Origin: Nitrososphaeraceae archaeon
GTDB taxonomy: Archaea > Thermoproteota > Nitrososphaeria > Nitrososphaerales > Nitrosopumilaceae
Reading direction: 5' to 3'
Length of the DNA stretch: 6,485 bases
Assembly: GCA_025922755.1 (NCBI GenBank)
Contig: JAICHE010000069.1
Location: forward strand, 1-6,485
The translations under genes were made by a program, and so were the position numbers. Position 1 is the first letter of the stretch. Each line of letters starts with the position of its first letter. The notes under the pieces were generated by a model. That model was not told the origin of the DNA. It worked only from the letters and a program-made list of their open reading frames with translations, and did no database searches. Below are positions 1 through 5,973 of the stretch, piece after piece.

Positions 1-896
1 CAAAAAACAAATTAAAAGATGAAAAAGATGCAGTGTTTCTACCAGTAGATTTTGATTATTACTTGGCCATTTCAGAAAAGGCCATGGAAATTATGAATAA
101 TAATGCAGATATTTTTGAATATGTGGGCAAAGATGAAGCGTATTTGGATGTATCAAATAAAACAAATCATGATTGGAATGAAGCAGAAAAACTCGCCAAG
201 AAAATTAAGAATGAAATCAAAGAAAAATTAAATCTTACTTGCTCTATTGGGGTTTCTCCAAATAAGCTAATTTCAAAAATTGCATCAGATTTTCAAAAAC
301 CAGATGGATTGACTATAGTGTTACCCGATAAAGTTGATGAATTCTTAGAACCATTAAAGATCAGAGAAATACCCGGAATAGGGAAAAAGACAGAAGAGCA
401 ATTTTCAGAAATGGATTACAAAACAATTTCCGATTTAAAAAAAATCGACGTCTTCACGCTCAATAAAAAATTTGGAAGGAAAACAGGAGCATACATCTTC
501 AATGCAGTGAGAGGAATAGACAAGGATCCTGTAAAACCCAGAGAGCAAAATTCTCAATATAGTAAAATTATTACTTTGAAAAAAGACTCATTGGAATTTG
601 ATTTTTTATTAGAGAATTTCAAATTGTTGTGTAACGAGGTACATCAAATTGTTTTGAGCAAAAATAAGATGTTCAAGTCTGTCGGAATACAACTGATTCA
701 ATCAGATTTATCAAATAAAACAAAATCCAAAATGTTGAAAAACCCTACTTTTGATCTAAGCGAGATGAAAAAAAATGTGGAGCAGTTACTAAAAGATGCC
801 CTAGAAGAACAAAAAATCACGATAAGAAGAATTGGGGTAAAGGTGTCAGAGTTGTCTGACATTCGAGACCAAAGCAGCATTACAAGTTACTTTTGA
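1..896 (+). CDS. dpo4: Y-family translesion DNA polymerase (Dpo4/DinB type), 5' end outside the window
   Basis: Error-prone polymerase that copies past damaged bases. The reading frame is open to the left edge (first full codon at 3), so the GTG at 33 is an internal valine in DAVFLPVDF, not a start. Counting that Val as residue 1, DEAYLDVS (34-41) holds the paired catalytic Asp-Glu of the palm, which I align with D105/E106 of Sulfolobus Dpo4. On that alignment about 60 N-terminal residues, with the first catalytic Asp and the steric-gate residue, are missing. GVSPNKLISKIASD (73-86) is the conserved palm segment, IPGIGKKT (113-120) the helix-hairpin-helix of the thumb, and the little-finger domain follows, with IRRIGVKVSEL near the end. 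The last eight residues, QSSITSYF, form a PIP box for binding the PCNA clamp. The stop overlaps the convergent sortase gene by 10 bases. Identification is firm. Confidence 0.95.
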   Translation, partial: KNKLKDEKDAVFLPVDFDYYLAISEKAMEIMNNNADIFEYVGKDEAYLDVSNKTNHDWNEAEKLAKKIKNEIKEKLNLTCSIGVSPNKLISKIASDFQKPDGLTIVLPDKVDEFLEPLKIREIPGIGKKTEEQFSEMDYKTISDLKKIDVFTLNKKFGRKTGAYIFNAVRGIDKDPVKPREQNSQYSKIITLKKDSLEFDFLLENFKLLCNEVHQIVLSKNKMFKSVGIQLIQSDLSNKTKSKMLKNPTFDLSEMKKNVEQLLKDALEEQKITIRRIGVKVSELSDIRDQSSITSYF

Positions 897-1822
897 GTAC
901 TTTCCTTAGATTCCAAGTTTTTTAGTCTTCTAGTTTCTATTAGTATTACAATCAAAAGGAAAACAAAGAGCCAAGGCAAAAACATTATTTCTCCAGCAAC
1001 AGAGTGAAACTCTTCCCATTGTTCTGCATTGGTAGTAACTTTTAGAGCATACCAAGACAAAGAGAAAATTCTAATCATATTTACTATTATTGTCCCTATT
1101 ATTCCCAGAGTAAAGTAGATGGATTTTCTTTTTCTTGGAATATTCATCTTCAACAAAAATGCACCCATTACTAGAGAATAGATAATCACGCTATGAACTC
1201 CTGCCGAAGGCCAAAATACTTGAAGAACCATTGAACCATGATCTCCTCTCAAGAACATTATATTATCACGGGCAGTTGCCGTTCCAAGATCAAAAACTCC
1301 AATTAACCAAACATTTGCTTGGACTAAATATGGAACAACATATTGTAAAGGACCTAAAGTGTCATAAGGGAAAAATGCATCCAGTGAAAGAATTATTGCG
1401 CTTCCGCCCAAAAAAATGGGACCCGCTGGTGCAATTCTAATCCATCGTTTTCCAAAAAATAAAGTTAGAGCAGCCATTACAAAAATAGCCATTATAATAA
1501 AGTCCCACATCCAAGTCCAAGAATAAATTAATTGAACGTTGTATTGTTCTGATGAATTTAAAATAAAATCCCTAAGACCGTTTTCCAAACCGATTAAGTA
1601 GATTATTGTTAAAATTGCTAAAGGAATAACTAACATTAGTCGTTTTGTTGAAATCAGAATTTTCAACCCGACAGTTTCAGCAATGATAAATGCCAAAGCA
1701 AAAAGAAAGCCACCCCGACCTTGATTCCAGCTTAGACTGAAGCTGTCAGGAAAAACTGCCAAAGCAAACAAAATTGGGCTAGAAATTATTGCAATTCCAA
1801 CATAGAGGTTTCTGTTTTGCAC
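887..1822 (-). CDS. Archaeosortase/exosortase-family membrane protein (thaumarchaeosortase-like, Ser in place of Cys)
   Basis: A 311-residue protein with about eight hydrophobic segments spread from residue 8 to 296. Archaeosortases are membrane transpeptidase-like enzymes that process C-terminal sorting tails of surface proteins, using a Cys-Arg-His set placed in membrane helices. Here the usual Cys region reads WPSAGVHS, with Ser206 at the Cys position; Arg251 lies in NMIRIFSLSW and His273 in EEFHSVAGE, in the family order and spacing. The substitution is real at the base level (TCG codon at 1207-1205). I recall a thaumarchaeal subfamily with this change but cannot confirm it here. The start is a GTG: no ATG or TTG lies between it and the upstream in-frame TGA at 1858-1856, and a TATA-like TTTATT sits 26.5 bases before it. 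No substrate with a recognisable sorting tail is encoded in the window. Family call good; catalytic activity unproven. Confidence 0.82.
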   Translation of the reverse strand: MQNRNLYVGIAIISSPILFALAVFPDSFSLSWNQGRGGFLFALAFIIAETVGLKILISTKRLMLVIPLAILTIIYLIGLENGLRDFILNSSEQYNVQLIYSWTWMWDFIIMAIFVMAALTLFFGKRWIRIAPAGPIFLGGSAIILSLDAFFPYDTLGPLQYVVPYLVQANVWLIGVFDLGTATARDNIMFLRGDHGSMVLQVFWPSAGVHSVIIYSLVMGAFLLKMNIPRKRKSIYFTLGIIGTIIVNMIRIFSLSWYALKVTTNAEQWEEFHSVAGEIMFLPWLFVFLLIVILIETRRLKNLESKESTQK

Positions 1823-1833
1823 TATGCTTAAAC

Positions 1834-1839
1834 AAAAAA
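1834..1839 (-). terminator. T6 tract, possible intrinsic terminator
   Basis: On the minus strand a run of six T lies 28 bases past the stop of the small zinc-site gene and just before the sortase start. Archaeal termination often occurs at such T runs without a hairpin. The tract is short and the region is A+T-rich, so the call is weak. Confidence 0.22.
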
Positions 1840-1845
1840 GTGGCC

Positions 1846-1851
1846 AATAAA
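1846..1851 (-). promoter_or_regulatory. TATA-like box of the archaeosortase gene
   Basis: The minus strand reads TTTATT here, centred 26.5 bases before the GTG at 1822. This is the spacing expected if transcription starts at or beside the start codon, giving a leaderless mRNA. No Shine-Dalgarno-like sequence precedes the GTG. It supports the chosen start and suggests the sortase has its own promoter separate from nreA. Confidence 0.45.
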
Positions 1852-1866
1852 TATCTCAAGCTCATA

Positions 1867-2013
1867 TTAATTAGATATAGAAAATTTTTCCGGACACCTT
1901 ATATGCTCATAGTAAGGCGATGAGGGAATATCCCCAACAAAGAACAATGTAATAGCATATTTTTCAGCCTTGGATATGGGGTTACTACATTTTTTGCATC
2001 TCATATCGTTCAT
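1867..2013 (-). CDS. Small zinc-site protein, 48 residues (CxxC...HxxC)
   Basis: A short frame of unknown function. Cys6 and Cys9 (CKKC) near the N-terminus and His37/Cys40 (HIRC) near the C-terminus make a plausible four-ligand zinc site. The middle is well formed for a small protein (EKYAITLFFVGDIP, then SSPYYEH). The start is ATG at 2013, with a second ATG at 2004 that would give 45 residues. The frame fills most of the 248-base gap between nreA and the sortase gene, 57 bases after the nreA stop and on the same strand, so it may be cotranscribed with nreA; a weak TATA-like TGTAAAG near 2040 could also serve it. Ordered Cys/His pairs and lack of stops favour a real gene. It could be a nucleic-acid-binding or structural zinc ribbon; no function is assigned. 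Confidence 0.72.
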   Translation of the reverse strand: MNDMRCKKCSNPISKAEKYAITLFFVGDIPSSPYYEHIRCPEKFSISN

Positions 2014-2070
2014 GAGTATATTAGAAGAAAATTCTACTTTACAAGGGGGAAGTAATATTATGAAATAACT

Positions 2071-3228
2071 TTAGAAGAATTCAGATAGAGTTTTCTGTCT
2101 CATTAGTTTAACAATATTCCCATGAGACATCCATTCGGATTGGCTAATGCTAGTATGGGTTGAGGCTAAATGTAGTGAATTGTCAAAATCATCACCAATC
2201 ACAGGTTTGTTCTTCATTGCCTCACGTATTCCTTCACGCACCTGCCAAACACCTACAGGAATGGCATATTCAGGACGGATTTCTCTGAGAATCATAACCC
2301 CAGCTTGGATTTGATTTTTGAAAAGGTATTCGGCAACTGCCAATTTTGCCGCAAAATATGCACCTGCAATTGCTGGGGGGTGATCAATTCCTCTCGCATC
2401 TTCATGGTCTGAACCAAAACCTAAAATCCCATTTGAATACCATGCCTCAATCATTTCAAAAATCCATCTGTGAGGAAATAATATGATGGAAAATACATTG
2501 CCAAGATGTTCGTAAGAAAAAATCTTGCAAGAATCAATCAAATTAAATTCCAATATGTCTTCAACAAGAGAATTTGAAATGATGTCATCAGTTGCAGTAA
2601 TACTCCATTTAGTGGGCACTAGTTTTCTTTCTTTTCCCAACATACCGATGCTAAAGCATTTTTGAATCTTTGAAATTTCAACTCCAGAATTATACAAATT
2701 CAAAACCGCATCTTTAGCTTTCAAATCTTTATCGTAAAATATTTTCTCTATGGGCCGAGAAGCTGTTGATGAAGAGAATGTAGCTTTTTTAATTTCACCT
2801 ATTGGACCAAAAGGAGCGCTTTCTCCATCAATAGAAATATTTTTTGTGGATTTGTGAAACTCTAAATCAGAATCAATGGGGTTTGAGGACATTGTAATCT
2901 CTTGTAGATTTTCTATGTATCGCCCATCAGTTGAATTTACAGATACTGTTTGAATGCCTCGGATTAGGTTTAATCTAAAGTTGACAATATCTTCTAAGGA
3001 TTTACCAATCCATTTTTCTGGACTGTCAAGCAAACTAGTATCACCATGAACTGGAGGAACCATAGGACCAACCTGAACTTTTGGGTAGTTGTAAGATCCT
3101 ACAAAAATGGAGGGAGGACTAGTCCCACTTACACTATCAGAAGAAAAAAGATTTGCATATTTGGATAAGTTTTCATGCCATTTAGACAAAATAGATCTAC
3201 GAATTTCTTGAGAGTCAGCAGACAACAA
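2071..3228 (-). CDS. nreA: NreA-like DNA repair protein with C-terminal PIP box
   Basis: A 385-residue member of the archaeal Nre family, which has been linked to DNA-damage response and interaction with PCNA. Visible family segments are IFVGSYNYPKVQVGPM (41-56), FGPIGEIKKATF (140-151), RKLVPTKWSITATDD (201-215) and DHPPAIAGAYFAAKLAVAEYL (282-302). The protein ends exactly with QKTLSEFF (378-385), a canonical PCNA-interacting motif. No Cys cluster is present at the N-terminus (the only Cys are 191 and 234), unlike Nre members that carry an N-terminal zinc motif. The start is uncertain: there is no ATG near the N-terminus, so TTG at 3228 or the next codon TTG at 3225 is used, with an in-frame TAA at 3246-3244. 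A TTAATA lies about 25 bases upstream. The reaction catalysed is not known from sequence. It shares a PCNA-binding tail with the polymerase at the left end of the window. Confidence 0.9.
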   Translation of the reverse strand: MLSADSQEIRRSILSKWHENLSKYANLFSSDSVSGTSPPSIFVGSYNYPKVQVGPMVPPVHGDTSLLDSPEKWIGKSLEDIVNFRLNLIRGIQTVSVNSTDGRYIENLQEITMSSNPIDSDLEFHKSTKNISIDGESAPFGPIGEIKKATFSSSTASRPIEKIFYDKDLKAKDAVLNLYNSGVEISKIQKCFSIGMLGKERKLVPTKWSITATDDIISNSLVEDILEFNLIDSCKIFSYEHLGNVFSIILFPHRWIFEMIEAWYSNGILGFGSDHEDARGIDHPPAIAGAYFAAKLAVAEYLFKNQIQAGVMILREIRPEYAIPVGVWQVREGIREAMKNKPVIGDDFDNSLHLASTHTSISQSEWMSHGNIVKLMRQKTLSEFF

Positions 3229-3319
3229 ATTTTGTGCCTGAATTTATCCTATTAACGTGACTAATTTTCAAATTTAACTAAAGGCAAATAATGCTTACAT
3301 AAACAAAACAACTAGGGTC
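3229..3319. promoter_or_regulatory. Divergent promoter region between nreA and the cobalamin-binding-like gene
   Basis: This 91-base A+T-rich gap must drive both flanking genes. For nreA, TTAATA (minus strand, 3255-3250) is centred 24.5 bases before the TTG at 3228. For the plus-strand gene, AAATAA (3286-3291) and TTACATAAA (3295-3303) are possible TATA boxes at about 31 and 21 bases from the ATG at 3320; neither has the 25-base spacing seen elsewhere in the window, so that start site may have a short leader. No clear operator repeat is visible. Confidence 0.35.
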
Positions 3320-4258
3320 ATGAAGATCAAAAAAATCGTATCATTTCTGCCAAGTGCCACCGAATTAATTTATGAATTGCAAGCAGAAGAGCAGCTTTAC
3401 GGGGTTACTCATGAATGCAGATATCCAAAAATGGCACAAGACAAACCTCAAGTCATTAGTTCTGTTATAGATTCTGAAAAATTATCCAGCAATGAAATCA
3501 ACAACACTACCTGTAAATTACTACAAGAAGGACAAGACATCTTTATTTTAAATGAGGAAAATTTGAAAAGAGCAGATCCAGATCTCATAATAACTCAAGA
3601 AACATGTGAGGTTTGTGCAGCATATACAAATCAAGCTAACAAGGCCATCAAAATCCTAAAGAAAAAACCCATTATCCATTCAATGGATCCTCATAGTTTA
3701 GAAGAGATTTTGTCATCAGTTATCGAAATAGGGAAAATTCTGGAAAAACAAGCAAGAGCAAAGGAGATTCAAAATGAACTCTCAAAAAGAATTGATTATG
3801 TTAAAACCAATTCAGAATCAAAGAAACCCAGAGTTCTTGCAATAGAATGGCTAGAGCCTTTTTTTTCTGCAGGTCATTGGATACCAGAGATGATAGAATT
3901 TGCAGGAGGAAGAAACCTCATTAGTAAAGCAGGAGAGCACTCTAAAAAAATAACCATGCAAGAAATATTGCAATCAGATCCCGAAGTCATCATCCTTATG
4001 CCATGTGGGTTCAACACTCAACGAACCATTGAGGAGTACAATGAGATTTTAAGTAAAAATCAAGAGTGGAACAAGCTAAAAGCAGTAAAAAATAATGCAG
4101 TTTTTGCAGTCGATGCAAACTCCTTTTTTAGCAAACCAAGCATAAGAACAATCACAGGACTTGAAATACTAGCCAAAATCATCCAGCCTGAAAATTTTGA
4201 AAGCCTAAAAATTCCAAAAGAATCTGTTGCTAAATTTACAAATTTTACTGAAGTTTGA
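3320..4258 (+). CDS. Cobalamin-binding-protein-like protein (BtuF/TroA fold), without signal peptide
   Basis: A 312-residue member of the helical-backbone substrate-binding family often annotated as cobalamin-binding protein. The N-terminal lobe opens with IVSFLPSATELIYEL (6-20), followed by GVTHECRYP (28-36) and the marker TQETCEVCAAY (92-102). A connecting helix spans about 120-155, and the second lobe begins with RVLAIEWLEPFFSAGHWIPE and ends near residue 290. There is no signal peptide, lipobox or membrane anchor, and no ABC permease or ATPase gene is adjacent, so a transport role is not supported by context. Cys33, Cys96 and Cys99 could act in metal or corrinoid binding, which is inference. 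The start is the first ATG and leaves the conserved N-terminal strand intact. The last 14 bases overlap the convergent membrane-protein gene. Family call is good; ligand and location are uncertain. Confidence 0.82.
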   Translation: MKIKKIVSFLPSATELIYELQAEEQLYGVTHECRYPKMAQDKPQVISSVIDSEKLSSNEINNTTCKLLQEGQDIFILNEENLKRADPDLIITQETCEVCAAYTNQANKAIKILKKKPIIHSMDPHSLEEILSSVIEIGKILEKQARAKEIQNELSKRIDYVKTNSESKKPRVLAIEWLEPFFSAGHWIPEMIEFAGGRNLISKAGEHSKKITMQEILQSDPEVIILMPCGFNTQRTIEEYNEILSKNQEWNKLKAVKNNAVFAVDANSFFSKPSIRTITGLEILAKIIQPENFESLKIPKESVAKFTNFTEV

Positions 4259-4727
4259 GTTTACATTCAACTTTAAGTGATTTTACGGTTGTAAAGTATG
4301 TAATTGCCAAAAGACCAATAGCAGCAACCCTAATTGGTAATTCATAATTAGTAAGAAAAGCCAAAGATGTGGCCCCAACGCTGCCAAAAGTAGAGATTAT
4401 TGCAAACCCTATCGGTCCGCAGCTGCAAGCTCCTGCAGCCGCTCCGACAAATGAACCCAAAACACTTCCGCCAATTTTACCAGTGGAGTTTTTTAGAATA
4501 TTTATCCTATAGACATTCATAGGTAATACTAACGCAGATAATCCTGACAAAACTATAATCAACAAAAACCCGAACTCTGTCCCGTTTGGAATATGACCAG
4601 TAACATATGGCTCTAGAAAGATGTATTCAGATAAAATAAGTAATCCAACAAGCATCAAGACAAATATTCCCACAGATAAAAGGGAATATCTAAAATTTGA
4701 GAAAACAAGCTTTAGTGTTTGGACCAA
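4245..4727 (-). CDS. Four-helix membrane protein with intramembrane Cys-Ser-Cys, partner of the DsbA-like gene
   Basis: 160 residues with hydrophobic segments at about 15-33, 52-71, 87-115 and 132-148. The third carries GAAAGACSCGPIG (95-107), placing Cys101 and Cys103 in a glycine-rich helix before a Gly-Pro. A Cys pair in such a setting loosely recalls MerT-type metal transporters and membrane thiol carriers; I do not recognise the exact family. The start is TTG: an in-frame TGA lies nine bases upstream (4736-4734) and no ATG occurs before residue 25. That TTG is one base after the stop of the DsbA-like gene, so the two are almost certainly one transcript. The context suggests the membrane protein exchanges electrons with the surface oxidoreductase or handles a metal in concert with it; this is inference. 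One more Cys (154) lies near the C-terminus. Confidence 0.75.
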   Translation of the reverse strand: MVQTLKLVFSNFRYSLLSVGIFVLMLVGLLILSEYIFLEPYVTGHIPNGTEFGFLLIIVLSGLSALVLPMNVYRINILKNSTGKIGGSVLGSFVGAAAGACSCGPIGFAIISTFGSVGATSLAFLTNYELPIRVAAIGLLAITYFTTVKSLKVECKLKLQ

Positions 4728-4728
4728 G

Positions 4729-5394
4729 TTAGATCATGCTATCCATAATTTGTTTGAAGGTACTATATGGCTGAGATCCTACAAATTGTTCTTGTTGGTT
4801 ATCTGGTCCAACAATAACAAAGGTTGGAGTGGCGCGGGCACCATGTTTTTTTGCCTCTGAAATATTGTATTGTACACGTTTGGAGTATTTGCCTGAATCA
4901 AGACAGCTCTCGAAGAGTTCCATGTCCAGGCCCAAGCTAAATGCAAATGCCTTTAGTCTCTCTGAATTTGCCCAACCGCCATCTATTTTAGATTCCTGAG
5001 AATTGTAAAGTAAATCATGGTACTCCCAATACATTCCTTGGTCTTCTGCACAATATGAGGCCTGAGATGCAATTGGGGAATCACGACCTAAAAACGCAAG
5101 ATCAACAAATACAAGATTGGCTTTTCCTGTTGCAATATAATTTTCATAAATTGCAGGTTTGTGAGTATGAAACCAATTATAGCAAGCATGGCATTGATAA
5201 TCCCCAAATTCAACAATTGTGATAGGAGCATCAGGGTCACCCAAAATTGGAGAACCCATAGCAGTAGATACAGTTCCATGGGTTCTACCCATGTCTAAGT
5301 TAGTATATTCAGTAGAAGATGACGAATATGAGGCGGCAGCACCAATAGCAATTACTGCCACAATAACACCGATAATGATACCTTTCTTCTTCAT
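4729..5394 (-). CDS. Membrane-anchored DsbA-family thiol-disulfide oxidoreductase
   Basis: 221 residues. The N-terminus MKKKGIIIGVIVAVIAIGAA is a basic start plus one hydrophobic helix (signal anchor or signal peptide), followed by a Ser/Thr-rich linker, so the catalytic domain should lie outside the cytoplasmic membrane. The thioredoxin fold begins at PITIVEFGDYQCHACYNW, with active-site CHAC (Cys68, Cys71). The cis-proline loop is RATPTFVIV (Pro190). Cys115 and Cys164 in the helical insertion could form a second disulfide. It should form, exchange or isomerise disulfides in exported proteins. ATG at 5394 is preferred over an in-frame TTG at 5409 because it opens directly on the Lys-rich leader and has a TTTAAA 24.5 bases upstream. 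It is followed after one base by a Cys-containing membrane protein gene and preceded on the same strand by a small zinc-finger gene. Confidence 0.9.
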   Translation of the reverse strand: MKKKGIIIGVIVAVIAIGAAASYSSSSTEYTNLDMGRTHGTVSTAMGSPILGDPDAPITIVEFGDYQCHACYNWFHTHKPAIYENYIATGKANLVFVDLAFLGRDSPIASQASYCAEDQGMYWEYHDLLYNSQESKIDGGWANSERLKAFAFSLGLDMELFESCLDSGKYSKRVQYNISEAKKHGARATPTFVIVGPDNQQEQFVGSQPYSTFKQIMDSMI

Positions 5395-5415
5395 AAGACA
5401 AATGGTCAAAATTTG

Positions 5416-5421
5416 TTTAAA
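5416..5421 (-). promoter_or_regulatory. TATA-like box of the DsbA-like operon
   Basis: TTTAAA on the minus strand is centred 24.5 bases before the ATG at 5394 and lies just past the stop of the zinc-finger gene (5428-5426). It would let the DsbA-like gene and its membrane partner be transcribed independently of the zinc-finger gene, and it supports ATG 5394 over the upstream TTG. Confidence 0.42.
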
Positions 5422-5425
5422 AAAC

Positions 5426-5623
5426 TTATTCCAAATTATTATGAGGCTTTCGTCTAAAGAGGTTAGTAAATTTTGAAATTGCCGTATCTATAGGACATGC
5501 TTCACATTCGATGCCAGAAGAGTGAGCATCAACATGTTTTTCATATTTTTCTCTAGTCTCAAAAATGAGATCACATTTGCTACAATAAACTTTGGTGACA
5601 TTATGCTTTTTTTTGAGGTCCAC
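5426..5623 (-). CDS. Small C2H2 zinc-finger protein, 65 residues
   Basis: One classical finger: Cys14-x2-Cys17-x12-His30-x3-His34, with the usual aromatic residue before the first Cys (VYCSKC) and the hydrophobic core Phe21 and Tyr27. A second Cys pair follows, Cys40-x2-Cys43 (CEAC), which could bind a further metal or form a disulfide. The N-terminus (MDLKKKHN) and the segment FRRKPH near the C-terminus are basic, which fits nucleic-acid binding. The start is GTG at 5623; the frame has no ATG, and an in-frame TAA lies 16 bases upstream (5641-5639). A palindromic TATA box is centred 25.5 bases before this GTG. The gene is upstream of the DsbA-like gene with a 31-base gap, so it could regulate that operon or the divergent gene; this is inference, as is any DNA-binding role for a single finger. 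Confidence 0.82.
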   Translation of the reverse strand: MDLKKKHNVTKVYCSKCDLIFETREKYEKHVDAHSSGIECEACPIDTAISKFTNLFRRKPHNNLE

Positions 5624-5643
5624 AAGTGTCCAACGTAGTTAGT

Positions 5644-5653
5644 CCTTATAAAG
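5644..5653. promoter_or_regulatory. Shared bidirectional TATA box
   Basis: The plus strand reads CCTTATAAAG and the minus strand CTTTATAAGG, with a perfectly palindromic TTATAA core at 5646-5651. The core centre (5648.5) is 25.5 bases from the GTG at 5623 (minus) and 25.5 bases from the ATG at 5674 (plus). Both spacings match leaderless archaeal transcription, so a single TBP site could serve both genes. This also argues that the plus-strand gene starts at 5674, not at the in-frame GTG at 5626. Confidence 0.6.
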
Positions 5654-5673
5654 ATCCTGTTGAAATTCACCAC

Positions 5674-5973
5674 ATGAGAAAATTTGGAGATAGGATCATA
5701 ACAGGATTTTTTGTTTTTGTTTTTGGAGTATTATGGTTTTTCAGCACTCAGTATTATCTTAAACCAAAAAAATATGAAATTGTAATTTATGATGTGTATG
5801 GAAAAGAATTAAAACAAAATCAGATAAGAACCGAATTTTCAAGGATAGAAGTAGCTCAAAGCTACATCAAAGAATATCAAAATACTTTTTCACACCTGAG
5901 TTTTTCTATTAAATCAGAATTTCCTGAAATGAAAAAAAGATTAGTGTTTAGTAGAATTCTAAAAAGATTATAG
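5674..5973 (+). CDS. Small single-helix membrane protein of unknown function, 99 residues
   Basis: Not recognised. The N-terminus MRKFGDR is basic and is followed by one hydrophobic helix, about residues 8-29 (ITGFFVFVFGVLWFF and beyond), then a charged domain of about 70 residues rich in Lys and Glu (KKYEIVIYDVYGKEL onward). The positive N-terminus suggests it faces the cytoplasm and the C-terminal domain the outside. There are no Cys residues. The frame stays open upstream to a GTG at 5626, which would give 115 residues, but ATG 5674 has a TATA box at the standard spacing, whereas GTG 5626 would lie upstream of that box and only two bases from the start codon of the opposite gene. The stop TAG (5971-5973) directly abuts the stop of the convergent gene. 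It is probably a real gene, given its length and coherent membrane layout. Confidence 0.68.
   Translation: MRKFGDRIITGFFVFVFGVLWFFSTQYYLKPKKYEIVIYDVYGKELKQNQIRTEFSRIEVAQSYIKEYQNTFSHLSFSIKSEFPEMKKRLVFSRILKRL

Noticed and set aside
33..35. GTG as the start of the polymerase gene
   Set aside because: The frame is open to the left edge and the codons before it (ending KDA) continue the family alignment, so this is an internal valine.
1231..1440. Plus-strand 69-codon frame inside the sortase gene
   Set aside because: It is antisense to clear membrane-protein coding sequence and has no recognisable domain.
1890..1940. Possible C/D-box RNA or other structured RNA (GCGATGA element and small GGGA/TCCC hairpin)
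   Set aside because: No CTGA boxes follow in range, the stems are only four to five base pairs, and the bases are explained by the minus-strand coding frame.
2000..2016. Inverted repeat CTCAT/ATGAG with a seven-base loop as an operator
   Set aside because: Five-base arms are expected by chance, and the sequence contains both candidate ATG codons of the small zinc-site gene.
1976..2068. Plus-strand 30-codon frame in the nreA-sortase gap
   Set aside because: It is antisense to the 48-residue zinc-site protein, has no conserved pattern and no TATA box at the usual distance.
5395..5409. TTG 5409 as the start of the DsbA-like gene
   Set aside because: It adds MTICL before the Lys-rich leader and does not fit the TTTAAA spacing; ATG 5394 does.
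5626..5673. GTG 5626 as the start of the 99-residue protein (115-residue form)
   Set aside because: It lies upstream of the TATA box that fits ATG 5674 and is two bases from the start codon of the opposite gene, leaving no place for its own promoter outside that gene.
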